In this document: one piece after another, positions 56,001 to 59,389 of the stretch
Position numbering within the stretch: the first letter of the stretch is position 1
How the letters are laid out: each line of letters starts with the position of its first letter
NCBI GenBank assembly: GCA_026874595.1
Contig: CM049307.1
Location: 81,692,643 to 81,756,642 of the forward strand
DNA: 64,000 nucleotides
Direction of reading: 5' to 3'
From: Sipunculus nudus
Lineage: Eukaryota > Annelida > Sipuncula > Golfingiida > Sipunculidae
Notes under the pieces: generated by a model
What the model saw: only the letters and a program-made list of their open reading frames with translations
What the model was told of the DNA's origin: nothing
Databases searched by the model: none
Program-made: the position numbers and the translations under genes

Positions 56001-59000
56001 TACGCCTGAACACAGGGAATTTTAGTTAAGATTCTGGTGGAGGTAAATGAAGGCTCTGACTACAGATCTAATATGAAATGAAATTAGTTTAACATATTAA
56101 ATACCAGGTACCAATTGAAAAGTAAGCTAAATTAACCTGCCTTGATCATAACAAATTAAAAAAAAAAAACTCAAACTTGAAATTAGTCTTATGACAATTG
56201 CTTAATTTTAAATACATTAAACTGATACTCAGTCTAAAATGTATCCAATTTGCTGTAACAACCTAAAATTTAATCTTAATATAATATGCCTCTGCTGATC
56301 TCAGTGTACTTTTAAATTTCATGGTAAACATGTTAATAATTATATGTGTATTATGCAAGCTATAAAACCAATTTAGGTTTATCTTGTATTTAAAACCAGT
56401 TTATGAGTAAATCTCAGTTGCATATGGCTCACCTAACTTAAATTAATTTTGTCATTAAGTAAAATTTAAAAATTTAGTCTCACATATGGCAAATTTAATC
56501 CTATAGCCAAACTTATTACTGTTCTCATATGAACTCGCATGTAATTACATTAATTGAAAATGTAATCAATAAGTCAAGAATTTATAATTTTATCAGAAAT
56601 AAGCCATAACACATAATATGTACCAAATTTAAAGTAAATCTAGATATCCTACTTTTTTTGATTTATTTAGTTCCAATTTATTATATTTTACTCAACATAA
56701 TATGAGGATTGACAATTTAAAGTTTAAAACAAACTAATATACATATTTCAGCTCTGTGTATATCATTTCTTCATAATGTAAAATCACAAAAATTCATTAC
56801 TGGCAGCAATTAACTTCATCAGCAAGCAGCTTATTAAAGAGTTGTGTTTTATAAAGAACAAGATAAAAAACAAACACATCTATATCAGGTTAAAAATAGA
56901 TATTTTACTAAATGGGCTTTAATGGAGTTTTGTTTGCTACAGTTGTTCACCTAAAACACAGTTGTAATTACATTTACAAATAGCTACAAAATGTTCCATT
57001 TAAAGCATCCACAGCATGAAATTTGTCATAAACGACGAGAGTTGGGTCAAAATTCATAATTCTATATGATCAATATAACAGGTGACTGGGGCATACAGGC
57101 ACGCAATGTGTCATGGGATATGTCACTCAGAATGCATCATGGGAAATGTAACACAGACCCCTTTCTTAAACTTAATAAGTTATTGAACTGTTAATGGTTT
57201 ACCTGTAATGGGCATGAAGGTGTGAAATGAGTCATAAATAGCCTTCTGTATTAATGCTGGGTGTGTCTTTGGTCTGTGTGTACCTATAATTGTAAATCTG
57301 CATATTTTCAGGTGATTGATAGCTAGACTAGAGGTATATAGTTCAACACAATATATACCGGAGTAATTTATTTGATAATTACATACCCAAAATATAATAA
57401 CACCTGTCTGTAAGTAAGTTTACCAACTACTTGGACTGATCAATAGTTCATTTTAATAGTTGGTGATTCAAGTTTCTTTTTCAATGCCATTTGCAGTCTT
57501 CACTCTTATTACAGGCTTATGGATTCTTTGTAAATGAACCTCTTGTAACTGAAGGGCTTTACCTGTTATTATATGATGTGAACCAACAGATAATAATCAC
57601 GGTTTTCACTGAAAAGCTATTTGCATATACCACCTGGCTCTGACTGAAATTATCAATTTGTTTAGTGTAGTTTATTTATGTAATGATCTTCTAATTTTCT
57701 TTAACAAAACCATTTTCTGCCCTCATATTATTAGAGGCCTTTTATTGCTGTGCTAACAACTAGTTTGATCATAAATGACCATCAGGCCACAGGTAAACAT
57801 ACCAGCTCATTTTATATCATTAAACAATTCAGTTACAGATATAGTTTCTTCTGTTGTGCAATCTTCCAGTTTATGAAAGGCCTTTACATCTCTGTTATTT
57901 CAACTGCTCTAGCTAATATATGGTTTTATTATTTATGTCAACAGGGGGTAATATTTGAGAACCTTTTTGCTATTGGAAACACACCTGGTCCTAAGGTAAA
58001 CTGGCTATCCATATCACATTATTAAATATACTTTTTCCTATTAATCCCAGTTCCTTTTATTATACCATTTTGCAACATTCAGATTATTATAGGCCTTTGG
58101 TCATGTGTGTATGAGCATCTTTCTGAAACTGCATTATTTATATGACTGACAATAATATTAGGTATCAGGATTTTCTTTTTATTCTCAAAAAATATCAATC
58201 TAACATCTGTCCCATTCATGTATTAACAAAGAGTGAATAACAGTTCATTTATTGGTAATCTATGTTCCCTTTGCTATACTATGTGCTACTTTCACATTAT
58301 TAAATGTGTTTGGACCATCCTGTAAATGAACCTCCTGTAATTTGAGTCCATTTCATATGATCATATCACTTAATATCATGCCAGAAAATTTGGTAATATT
58401 ATAGCAGATAATGATGGTGTTCTTTCAAAATCTGTTCACAACCTCGCCACTACAATAGGTCTATAATCTAGACTTAGGAAGAGGAATGGTTCATAAATCT
58501 CTGACCTGGTTTGAATGATATGACTATATTTTTTAATAATAGAGAAAAAGTTAGTTTCTTTTCAAGACTTCTATTGACTACCAGGTAGGTATTATTACCT
58601 CTAGCCATCTGTTGGGCTTGTAATTTACTTATAATCATTAATATGATTGCTTGTATTCAAGTCAGTTTCTTTGTATTATGGCAAATTTTTTTCTCTACAT
58701 CAATTTTATAACATCATGTTATTACAGTGCAATTTCCAGGAACATCTATTAAATTGCTTATCATACAATTGGGCGGGTGTTTCTTATTACCAAGGTAATT
58801 TATCATCCATTTAAAGCTCTCCCACCACATGTTATTACTATTACATGCCTTATGCGTAAGCCATGTTCAATTATCCGTTAACCATAAACTCTGTAATATT
58901 TTCTGCATAAGGCTGATACTGTAGGGCAACTATGTGCTAGATATCTAGATTACATATATTTACTATAACAGTTTCAACACCACCATATATAAAATGTCCT

Positions 59001-59389
59001 GCCATTGAACTACATGTATGTGTCTATATATATATATCTGTAACATGTACATTATCCATGTTGTCAATTCTTACATGTACAATATTTCTGAAAAAATATA
59101 TATATGTAAACTTAATAAAAGTAACTTATTGTTAAAAAGAACACTATAACAGAAGCAGTATTACACAAATAAATATACACATAGATATATATACATATAT
59201 ACAAAAAAATATACACAAGTGAACCCACTTTACTGATCACCTATGCAATACACACACATCTATATACAATATATGGGGTCTAAAAAAAGCCTATTGAGTA
59301 TATGCATATACTGATATAATTTTTAACTTACCGAACTGTACCAGAGCTAGGCTAACCAGGAGACCCACTGTAGCTCTGGACCAGGTCAT
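263..59389 (-). CDS. CDH23: Cadherin-23-like protein, 27 coding exons, 3' end outside window
   Basis: Joining the 27 exons listed separately gives one uninterrupted frame of 1,659 codons plus 2 bases. Order: signal peptide (residues 1 to about 22), EC1 (23-129), EC2 (130-230), EC3 (231-343), EC4 (344-461), EC5 (462-570), EC6 (571-680), EC7 (681-788), EC8 (789-910), EC9 (911-1016), EC10 (1017-1126), EC11 (1127-1233), EC12 (1234-1345), EC13 (1346-1471), EC14 (1472 to about 1579), then the start of a membrane-adjacent domain. Ca2+-binding DxNDN linkers and LDRE/LDYE motifs recur throughout. By family knowledge it is a single-pass, Ca2+-dependent surface adhesion protein. EC1-6 match human CDH23 EC1-6 and EC7-14 match EC20-27, so it is about 13 repeats shorter. 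The membrane span and tail must lie left of base 1. Homology to CDH23 is strong; one-to-one orthology and function are inferred. Confidence 0.9.
332..1602. other. Introns 26 and 25 (apart from exon 26), no feature seen
   Basis: AT-rich intronic DNA on both sides of exon 26. A weak run of ttttactgta / ttttactctctgta phrases occurs around 1,370-1,520 but no clear repeat unit. Confidence 0.5.
720..806 (-). CDS. CDH23: CDH23-like exon 26: membrane-adjacent domain
   Basis: Residues 1608-1636: EYLSNITGAIINVDMIRTHQ, then SLGKPDEQ. The LLSNITGAIVN block of CDH23 is nearly identical. Acceptor gtttcag, donor gtgagt, phase 2 in, phase 2 out. Confidence 0.88.
1603..1691 (-). CDS. CDH23: CDH23-like exon 25: membrane-adjacent domain start
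   Basis: Residues 1579-1607: IYLLNEDQRVKVKIRNSPEF then TFKDHFS. CDH23 has IYILRDDQRVKIVI at the EC27 to membrane-adjacent-domain transition. Acceptor gttttcag, donor gtaagt, phase 0 in, phase 2 out. Confidence 0.9.
2015..2106. repeat. Minisatellite, left part (split by A1)
   Basis: Degenerate units of the type TGATTCTTGTCAGAGCCAT(c)AATCACAC. The same units resume at 3,983 on the other side of repeat A1, so the array predates A1. Confidence 0.7.
2107..3981 (+). mobile_element. Palindrome-ended repeat A1, apparently complete
   Basis: Starts ACAAGGGACCCATGGGTCAC, which contains the perfect 12-bp palindrome GACCCATGGGTC (2113-2124) and then GCTCAGCTGA. It ends with a 31-nt hairpin at 3950-3980: TAGCTCAG, a TGACT/AGTCA inner stem, and CTGAGCTA. 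A GGAC-like track lies just before the hairpin. No protein was found. Flanked by matching minisatellite units on both sides, which marks both borders. Class unknown: a non-autonomous element; a Helitron-like origin is possible (3' hairpin, CTAA end) but not shown. Confidence 0.65.
3983..4170. repeat. Minisatellite, right part
   Basis: Five to six degenerate units of TGATTCTTGTCAGAGCCAT with AATCACAC or AATTATAC spacers, continuing the array interrupted at 2,106. Confidence 0.7.
4274..4525 (-). CDS. CDH23: CDH23-like exon 24: EC14
   Basis: Residues 1495-1578: DYAFDADEGNNSIMYFYIQP, then KDPFTLGVLDGIIRTNIYF, GYIAFNVYINDSAAHHFD. It corresponds to the last repeat of CDH23 (ALDADIGNNSL...MDGILRT). 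Acceptor ttctctcag. The donor gtaggt at 4273 was chosen over a site 4 bases downstream because only it joins exon 25 in frame. Phase 0/0. Confidence 0.9.
4680..4800. repeat. Dispersed repeat fragment
   Basis: The phrase CAAGTGTGACCTAAGGGGGG and its flanks recur in inverted orientation near 10,300-10,400 (reverse complement CAAGTGTGTCCTAAGGGGGG). Family unknown. Confidence 0.4.
5485..5798 (-). CDS. CDH23: CDH23-like exon 23: EC13 and EC14 start
   Basis: Residues 1390-1494: DQFHINKTTGGLWL, ASLDREQVPSVQLLLQASG, then DCHSDYWMREENQDQAW, VEDINDNPPRF, and EC14 start FTAGVTKDTQFAEPV. CDH23 has DINDQPPRF followed by YTAGVATDAKVG, a very close match. Cys1432 lies here. Acceptor gttgtag, donor gtttgt, phase 1 in, phase 0 out. 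Confidence 0.92.
6279..6448. mobile_element. Short TIR element (MITE), TA target
   Basis: About 170 bp bounded by TACAGTGAAATCTC and the inverted TGGTTTCACTGTA. The CAGTGAAA-type tips next to TA fit pogo/Tigger-class MITEs. No coding capacity. Confidence 0.5.
6568..9219 (+). mobile_element. Palindrome-ended repeat A2, apparently complete
   Basis: Starts ACAAGGGACCTATGGGTCAC (palindrome with one change) and GCTCAGCTGA. Ends with the same 31-nt hairpin at 9188-9218, preceded by a (GGAC)n tract at about 9,123-9,172. Its right half holds two successive diverged copies of the body sequence also seen in A1, at about 7,690-8,400 and 8,400-9,120. No transposase seen. It lies in intron 22 on the opposite strand to the gene. 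Confidence 0.65.
9123..9172 (+). repeat. (GGAC)n microsatellite at the A2 3' end
   Basis: Seven near-perfect ggac units then acagacggacgg. Comparable tracts precede the hairpins of A1 (3,901-3,930) and A4 (17,020-17,050), so the tract is a structural part of the family. Confidence 0.8.
9261..9492 (-). CDS. CDH23: CDH23-like exon 22: EC12-EC13 boundary
   Basis: Residues 1313-1389: LEVRAYDGG, VIAGDEDDNPPTF, then EC13 with VSVKEEHSDIYV, HDPDLGNNSIICYY. The linker DEDDN replaces DxNDN, as CDH23 has DIDDN here. It holds Cys1385, one of only two cysteines read in the window's protein. Acceptor atttatag, donor gtaggt, phase 0 in, phase 1 out. Confidence 0.9.
9600..9705 (+). mobile_element. Fragment of a pogo/Tigger-type TIR element
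   Basis: TACAGTGGAACCCCGCC followed by GCGACCATCC and GACCACCCCCACAATTATG resembles the tips of Tigger-like elements, which give gaccacccc..-rich translations of no meaning. No matching right end found in the intron. Confidence 0.35.
10501..10698 (-). CDS. CDH23: CDH23-like exon 21: EC12 core
   Basis: Residues 1247-1312: NVPIGTYVIQVIAKDKDAG, then RYEFVENEANRQQDWTKF, NGTIRTAKHIDREVQEVYY. CDH23 EC25 has the same N-RDW insertion and IQTAQRLDRE. Acceptor ccattacag, donor gttagt, phase 0/0. The 6.6-kb intron between this and exon 20 holds repeats A3 and A4. Confidence 0.9.
11764..11780 (+). repeat. Poly-G tract
   Basis: Run of 14 G within A3. Other long G runs are at 3,119-3,128 and about 13,138-13,152 (the same place in the shared repeat body). 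Confidence 0.7.
12299..12460 (+). repeat. (GA)n microsatellite
   Basis: Almost pure gaga purine tract with a short interruption around 12,408-12,424. It yields artefactual Arg/Glu-rich and Ser/Leu-rich open frames. Confidence 0.9.
14030..15000 (+). repeat. Tandem array of about 280-bp units in A4
   Basis: Repeated landmarks: GTAGGTGGCGCCACCTGTCA at 14,303 and 14,583, and TACAGGTGGCGCCACCATTT at 14,451 and 14,731. An older unit starts near 14,031. Each unit also has the phrases GGTCAAACGGTTCC and CACTGTGCAAA or CGCTGTGCAAA. Confidence 0.75.
15060..17025 (+). repeat. Tandem array of about 335-bp units in A4, six units
   Basis: Units begin at the motif GGTGGCGCCACC or variants at 15070, 15393, 15739, 16075, 16411 and 16748 (spacing 323, 346, 336, 336, 337). 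Shared phrases are CCAGTCTGCAGAAACTGAT, AAGGATATGGGTAACAGAGA and AGGTCTCAAAAAT. The later units are the most alike, as expected for recent amplification at that end. Confidence 0.85.
17342..17866 (-). CDS. CDH23: CDH23-like exon 20: EC10 end, EC11, EC12 start
   Basis: Residues 1072-1246. EC10: GVITVSGALDREIRAEYDLT, a long loop NNIPPSLPQLKTP, LLDVNDQTPQF. EC11: NIKENANVGSAI, ATDADEGENAA, a variant QTLTGHIGWYYTTV in place of LDRE, DKGHPPLSNS, IEDVNDHKPEII. EC12 starts YPPDNYTAEIME, like the PPN segment of CDH23 EC25. Acceptor cctccag, donor gtaagt, phase 0/0. Confidence 0.93.
17867..18731. other. Intron 19, low-complexity purine/pyrimidine phrases only
   Basis: Contains alternating catatgtgcgtatatg-type sequence at about 18,230-18,300 and again at 18,430-18,530 in roughly inverted form. 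No gene supported. Confidence 0.4.
18732..19264 (-). CDS. CDH23: CDH23-like exon 19: EC9 and start of EC10
   Basis: Residues 894-1071 in the largest exon. LDDVNDNQPIF closes EC8. EC9: YTSRISEAASPGAEV, AVDPDKNQGVVTYEV, REVDHEQHKWINITV, DSGQPPLNSTA, IEDVNDNSPEW, resembling CDH23 EC22. EC10: WENATIGTYV, SATDKDSGEYGRVMY, then KFTINNVT. Acceptor tctttcag, donor gtaagt, phase 1 in, phase 0 out. Confidence 0.93.
19265..19831. other. Intron 18, no feature seen
   Basis: AT-rich with T-runs near the acceptor of exon 18. No repeat or gene recognised. Confidence 0.5.
19832..19970 (-). CDS. CDH23: CDH23-like exon 18: EC8 second half
   Basis: Residues 848-893: GLFGIVKENGTLYV, SPLDRETVERVTVTVFVED, then AEQPPQQNAT, an extended loop matching the one in CDH23 EC21. 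Acceptor cgtttcag, donor gtaaat, phase 0 in, phase 1 out. Confidence 0.88.
20402..20856 (-). CDS. CDH23: CDH23-like exon 17: EC7 and first half of EC8
   Basis: Residues 696-847. EC7: QAKDNDRTAPNN, YRIESGAKDKFRID, DLDRD, AIDRGTPPLTGTATV, matching CDH23 EC20 (YRIEAGAQDRF). The linker is DVNNKLPVF, with Asn and Lys at the two final Ca2+-motif positions. EC8 begins VSEGEPVGHMFF and has a non-standard DLDENALLQYD motif and a long loop ending TSYLQ. Acceptor tttcag, donor gtacat, phase 1 in, phase 0 out. Confidence 0.92.
20857..21344. other. Intron 16, no feature seen
   Basis: AT-rich. A short internal duplication of acatttccacaattattat phrases lies at about 21,007-21,060. Confidence 0.4.
21345..21417 (-). 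CDS. CDH23: CDH23-like exon 16: EC6-EC7 linker
   Basis: Residues 672-695: DVNDETPYF then MYEAIIPENSTG. This is where the match to human CDH23 jumps from EC6 to EC20. Acceptor gtttgcag, donor gtaggg, phase 0 in, phase 1 out. Confidence 0.87.
22299..22370 (+). repeat. Short minisatellite, 14-bp unit
   Basis: Five units of TATCACCTATCACT or close variants in intron 15, about 100 bases past the end of exon 15. Confidence 0.85.
22471..22963 (-). CDS. CDH23: CDH23-like exon 15: end of EC5 and most of EC6
   Basis: Residues 507-671 in a 493-base exon. EC5: FVVDPDTGDVTV, SLLDREKVD, ALDGGG, LKDVNDNAPSI. EC6: YEGYVSENS, VIVEATDGDLYPNNV, LDYEAMAPSANGIFQLTV, then GTPPLNSTVPVTI. The last two segments match CDH23 EC6 closely. 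Acceptor attccag, donor gtaaat, leaves in phase 0 just before the EC6-EC7 linker. Confidence 0.92.
23195..24326. mobile_element. Foldback element with long inverted repeats
   Basis: Begins TATATGTCGAGGGAAGAATG and ends with its inverse, CATTCTTCCCTCGACATATA. The arms, over 200 bp each, are made of shorter palindromic units around TTTTTCCCGGGAAAAA and GAATTCTCATT. Between them lie unique AT-rich DNA and a long (TA)n run. Flanking TA fits a TA target duplication. No coding region. It fills most of intron 14. Confidence 0.75.
23660..23722. repeat. (TA)n microsatellite
   Basis: Uninterrupted TA run of about 31 units inside the foldback element. Confidence 0.95.
24753..24820 (-). CDS. CDH23: CDH23-like exon 14: small EC5 exon
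   Basis: Residues 485-506: ATDKDSGEYGKVTYQI (DxDxG motif) then RGPSSY. Acceptor attttgtag, donor gtgagt, exits in phase 2, and CT joins G of exon 15 to make Leu507. Confidence 0.85.
24821..25427. other. Intron 13, AT-rich, no feature seen
   Basis: Runs of tatataa/ataata sequence from 25,000 to 25,280. Nothing recognised. Confidence 0.4.
25428..25592 (-). CDS. CDH23: CDH23-like exon 13: EC4-EC5 boundary
   Basis: Residues 430-484: VVAREES, then YLQDVNDNWPMF closing EC4, then EC5 start SEYNASIDENSPKGTFV. Acceptor cgttaaag, donor gtaagc, phase 0/0. Confidence 0.9.
25593..27002. other. Introns 12 and 11 (apart from exon 12)
   Basis: Mostly unrecognised. A short fragment of the minisatellite family (TTGATTCTTGTTAGAGCCAT) occurs at 26,104-26,123. 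Confidence 0.4.
26301..26462 (-). CDS. CDH23: CDH23-like exon 12: EC4 core
   Basis: Residues 376-429: GPNGRFELMVEQNG, then VFEVVPDEALNEATV, then SSALDYETVHSYSFQ. This long, unusual EC4 matches CDH23 EC4, which has the same extended segment before LDYETV. Acceptor tttttcag, donor gtgagt, phase 0/0. Confidence 0.9.
27003..27194 (-). CDS. CDH23: CDH23-like exon 11: EC3-EC4 boundary
   Basis: Residues 312-375: TQEVTDNPKGETTAQ (an extended loop also seen in CDH23 EC3), IRILDVNDQVPTF closing EC3, then EC4 start with FYNGTVQENT and VRDMDE. Acceptor ttctgcag, donor gtaaaa, phase 0/0. Confidence 0.9.
27195..28027. other. Intron 10
   Basis: Contains a pogo-tip-like phrase TACTGTGGAACCTCTCTATG at 27,529 without a partner. 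Otherwise AT-rich with no gene. Confidence 0.4.
28028..28146 (-). CDS. CDH23: CDH23-like exon 10: EC3 middle
   Basis: Residues 272-311: YFQLNASTGLITVAKLMNRE, then the strand ending IGIK. MNRE replaces LDRE. Acceptor tcctctcag, donor gtaaat, entering in phase 1 and leaving in phase 0. Confidence 0.87.
28147..29119. other. Intron 9, right-hand 1 kb, no feature seen
   Basis: AT-rich DNA between exon 10 and the TTAA element. A C-run (about nine C) lies at 28,979-28,987. Confidence 0.4.
29640..30570 (+). repeat. Tandem array of about 145-bp units with AGGTCA-type half-sites
   Basis: Six units mark themselves by AAGCTTTTTCAAGAAGTG(G) at about 29,688, 29,833, 29,977, 30,122, 30,270 and 30,417. Each carries TGACCTTTGACC or a one-base variant followed by TGTGACCTC, that is, an inverted direct repeat of AGGTCA half-sites with 1-base spacing plus a third half-site. 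The array ends in a gacggacagatggacag tract. Confidence 0.8.
30900..31250 (+). CDS. 116-codon open frame of unknown function in the nested element
   Basis: Not recognised. The more likely start is Met at 30,984, giving MAASFIVDNEEIAQLFLDSD. About 33 codons later a second copy reads MTASFIIDLEELTDLLLEW, so the acidic helix-like segment is duplicated. The frame is less AT-rich than its surroundings and ends at KYIFD. It could be the remnant of a transposase N-terminus, a captured fragment, or chance. Confidence 0.2.
   Translation: MTNRLQIAVTFLSCVGDMTGHDPRSRSIMAASFIVDNEEIAQLFLDSDRLIGQVFLINSMKMTASFIIDLEELTDLLLEWANGDVTDRTARCRTSNWHAHVSHVSRRDELMKYIFD
31690..32045 (+). repeat. Direct duplication, two units of about 165 bp
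   Basis: Both units contain ATGTTA(A/T)GAG, GAGAAATTGTTTAATT or GCAAGAAATTGTTTAATT, then TTGGTT(A/G)CCATGGCAA and a TA run. The second unit has an expanded (TA)n at 32,008-32,040. Confidence 0.7.
32374..32452 (-). CDS. CDH23: CDH23-like exon 9: EC3 first half
   Basis: Residues 246-271: GSSILKVTAQDGDTGIPNAV (Ca2+ motif DxDxG..N). Acceptor tgttttag, donor gtcagt, exits in phase 1. It is separated from exon 10 by 4.2 kb that hold transposon DNA. Confidence 0.85.
32453..33159. other. Intron 8, no feature seen
   Basis: AT-rich intronic DNA. No repeat, exon or RNA gene recognised. Confidence 0.45.
33160..33279 (-). CDS. CDH23: CDH23-like exon 8: EC2-EC3 linker
   Basis: Residues 206-245: DGGGLNST, then SVLDVQDTPPFF, then the first strand of EC3 to ENATV. 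The linker is DVQD rather than DxNDN, the same exception found in CDH23 after EC2, which is good evidence for orthology. Acceptor tttacag, donor gtaagt, phase 0/0. Confidence 0.9.
33280..34669. other. Intron 7, right part, no feature seen
   Basis: A 123-codon plus-strand frame at 33,782-34,153 has no recognisable domain and no splice partner; treated as chance. Confidence 0.4.
34670..35375 (+). repeat. Minisatellite, about 20 units of 30-36 bp
   Basis: Unit CAGAGCCATTGATAATCTTA then TTAATTCTTGT. Some units carry an extra TTGTCAG hexamer-like insertion (34,806-34,815, 34,938-34,952, 35,127-35,141), a higher-order pattern. Related units are at 2.0-2.1, 4.0-4.2 and 26.1 kb. Nearly every unit has TGATAA. 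Confidence 0.9.
36100..36230. mobile_element. Possible pogo-type MITE fragment
   Basis: GAGGTTTTAGACCTCTCTAA and, at the right, AAAGGTTCCACTGTA, whose inverse (TACAGTGGAACCTTT) resembles tips at 9,602 and 27,529. The left tip is not clear. Confidence 0.3.
36733..36747 (-). CDS. Candidate 15-nt alternative microexon in EC2
   Basis: Within intron 7 the minus strand reads ttctttctatccccctgcag, then 15 bases, then the consensus donor gtaagt. The 15 bases encode GVMSS in frame between exons 7 and 8 (both phase 0), placing five residues in the EC2 loop before DGGGLNS. Splice signals are better than for the 12-nt candidate, but there is no expression evidence. Confidence 0.35.
36748..38031. other. 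Intron 7, left part next to exon 7, no feature seen
   Basis: AT-rich intronic DNA between the candidate microexon and exon 7. Nothing recognised. Confidence 0.4.
38032..38139 (-). CDS. CDH23: CDH23-like exon 7: EC2 second half
   Basis: Residues 170-205: TPTDLFSIGQVTGNVTL, then TLDYETE, then YQLEIMAK. Acceptor tatttcag, donor gtttgt (weak after the invariant GT), phase 0/0. LDYE stands in for LDRE, as in CDH23 EC2. Confidence 0.88.
38140..40415. other. Intron 6, part nearest exon 7, no feature seen
   Basis: AT-rich. Open frames here are short and without domain similarity. Confidence 0.4.
40416..40427 (-). CDS. Candidate 12-nt alternative microexon in EC2
   Basis: Inside intron 6 the minus strand reads ttttctctgtatcttcag, then 12 bases, then gtaatttt. 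The 12 bases encode PNQK in frame between the phase-0 ends of exons 6 and 7. The EC2 alignment is complete without it, so it would be an optional insertion before TPTDLFS. Short acceptor/donor pairs also occur by chance in long introns, so this is only a candidate. Confidence 0.25.
40985..41030 (+). mobile_element. Fragment of a palindrome-ended repeat, 5' tip A5
   Basis: ACAAGTGACCCATGGGCCAT then GCTTAGCAGAT is a diverged copy of the A-family start. No hairpin end follows before exon 6, so the element is truncated or decayed. Confidence 0.5.
41366..41452 (-). CDS. CDH23: CDH23-like exon 6: EC2 first half
   Basis: Residues 141-169, with PGTFVHEVSAVDPDTG (the DxDxG Ca2+ motif) and LVTYNIS. 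Acceptor ttttcccag, donor gtgagt, phase 0/0. Aligned without gaps to remembered CDH23 EC2, it runs straight into exon 7. Confidence 0.88.
42755..42844 (-). CDS. CDH23: CDH23-like exon 5: EC1-EC2 linker
   Basis: Residues 111-140. It contains LNDVNDNAPTF, the canonical Ca2+ linker closing EC1, then the first strand of EC2 up to IPE. Acceptor tttacag, donor gtaac, phase 0/0. Confidence 0.9.
43691..43741 (-). CDS. CDH23: CDH23-like exon 4: small EC1 exon
   Basis: A 51-base exon, residues 94-110, encoding LVESYSILFEVSDGKNN between the LDRE of exon 3 and the final strand in exon 5. It has acceptor ttttatag and donor gtaagt, and is phase 0 on both sides, so skipping would keep frame but break the EC1 fold. 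Confidence 0.82.
44373..44524 (-). CDS. CDH23: CDH23-like exon 3: core of EC1
   Basis: Residues 43-93. It carries the EC1 strand pattern GTVAIPLRAVDEDSP and ends at LDRE, the Ca2+-ligand glutamate motif of the cadherin fold. Acceptor ttccag, donor gtaagt, entering in phase 1 and leaving in phase 0. Confidence 0.85.
44643..45995 (+). mobile_element. pogo/Tigger-like DNA transposon remnant
   Basis: Terminal inverted repeats CAGTCTGACCTCTTTCGTTT and GAATGAAAGAGGTTAGACTG (about 21 of 24 positions match when inverted), each next to TA, the pogo/Tigger target. Inner subterminal phrases TGCCAACCTCGCCTA and AACTGCCACCCTCGCTTA also pair in kind. A plus-strand frame at 45,334-45,552 ends with HQDIMETVTDYDD, EEIVDPLPHTSAKVRQAM, similar in style to the acidic C-terminal tail of Tigger transposases. 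The catalytic DDE domain is not visible, so it is inactive. Confidence 0.65.
45334..45552 (+). pseudogene. Possible C-terminal fragment of a Tigger-like transposase
   Basis: The 72-codon frame has an acidic stretch (ETVTDYDD...SEPEEIVD) followed by HTSAKVRQAMKTVS, then a stop and YFESS, echoing the 'EALEALETLLRYLEQ' tail of Tigger proteins. Context (pogo-type TIRs) supports it. Weak on its own. Confidence 0.35.
46474..46495 (-). other. G-quadruplex-capable tract on the sense strand
   Basis: The plus strand reads CCCCTCCCCCTCCCCCCAA then CCC, so the minus (gene sense) strand has four G runs of 3-6 with 1-2-base loops. It lies in intron 2. Confidence 0.6.
47409..47477 (-). CDS. CDH23: CDH23-like exon 2: start of EC1
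   Basis: Residues 20-42, beginning after ttttatgcag. It encodes NKPPQLILDSNYFIREDAPI, which resembles the mature N-terminus of CDH23 EC1 (N..P.F..NxxF.. SEDTPVG). That atypical N-terminus is what engages protocadherin-15 in vertebrates. The alternative acceptor 5 bases downstream would give an immediate stop, which fixes this boundary. Donor gtaag, phase 1. Confidence 0.85.
47478..50400. other. Intron 1, part nearest exon 2
   Basis: AT-rich and mostly featureless. A G-rich tract GGGGTAGGGGAGGGGAGGGG at 48,132-48,151 could form a quadruplex on the plus (template) strand. Confidence 0.45.
50400..50790 (+). repeat. Tandem repeat, three units of about 125 bp
   Basis: Units share GGC(A/G)(C/A)CACC(A/T)GT(C/T)TTGTA, ACTGTGCAAAA and GCTGATATATCA. 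The unit is a diverged relative of the GGTGGCGCCACC units in A4 (same CACTGTGCAAA phrase). Confidence 0.65.
50930..51430. promoter_or_regulatory. GC-richer block with CCAAT and GC-box motifs
   Basis: This 0.5 kb is visibly richer in G+C and CpG than the rest. It holds GTCCAATCAG (50,939), GCCAATCATA (50,997), GGGCGGAGCC (51,323) and CTGATTGGCT (51,365, an inverted CCAAT box). A promoter or enhancer within intron 1 is possible, but a captured repeat or gene fragment would look the same. A 74-codon minus-strand frame (51,140-51,364) is not recognised. Confidence 0.3.
51515..52700 (+). repeat. Repeat field with CTATAAATAG-bearing units
   Basis: Variants of GAGTGAACTCTTGACCTG, CAGTTGGCAGTCTGCCAAAG and CTATAAATAG recur. 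A longer phrase beginning AGGCTTAGGTGAG(A/T)AAGGCA occurs at 51,519 and 52,343, so a block of about 825 bp is itself repeated in part. CTATAAATAG is at 51672, 51734, 51850, 52517 and, inverted, 52613. Confidence 0.7.
51955..52045 (+). repeat. Short tandem repeat, 24-28-bp units
   Basis: Four units of CCCATGAGGTGATCACATG with TGATCA palindromes, inside the larger repeat field. Confidence 0.8.
53080..54155 (+). repeat. Tandem repeat, about 190-bp units, element-like 3' end
   Basis: Four or five units with TTCAGCTTCCCATAACT(C/T)AGCC, ACCATTTGAACAAACTT, AGGATCATTTCTGTG, and GTTT(C/T)(G/A)GAGAAGAAG. The last part has acagacgaagcacaacgcatgacacacgatgg and ends CTCACAGGTTCGCT, a style I recognise from molluscan dispersed repeats. 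One unit contains GGTGGCGCCACC (53675-53686), as in A4. Confidence 0.65.
54156..57430. other. Intron 1, AT-rich stretch, no feature seen
   Basis: No repeat borders or coding signals recognised. Several frames up to about 60 codons look like chance. Confidence 0.4.
57430..58990. repeat. Degenerate repeat-like stretch
   Basis: Phrases such as GTAAATGAACCTC(T/C)TGTAA (57,529 and 58,321) and TTATTA(C/G)AGGCCTTT recur irregularly, suggesting an old, decayed tandem array. Weakly supported. Confidence 0.3.
59332..59389 (-). CDS. CDH23: CDH23-like exon 1: start codon and signal peptide
   Basis: The ATG is at 59389-59387 in AACATGA context. The 19 residues include a hydrophobic core GLLVSLALV typical of a secretory signal; cleavage is probably just after the QFAQS junction made with exon 2. 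Donor G|gtaag, phase 1. The next coding exon is 11.9 kb away. Confidence 0.85.
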
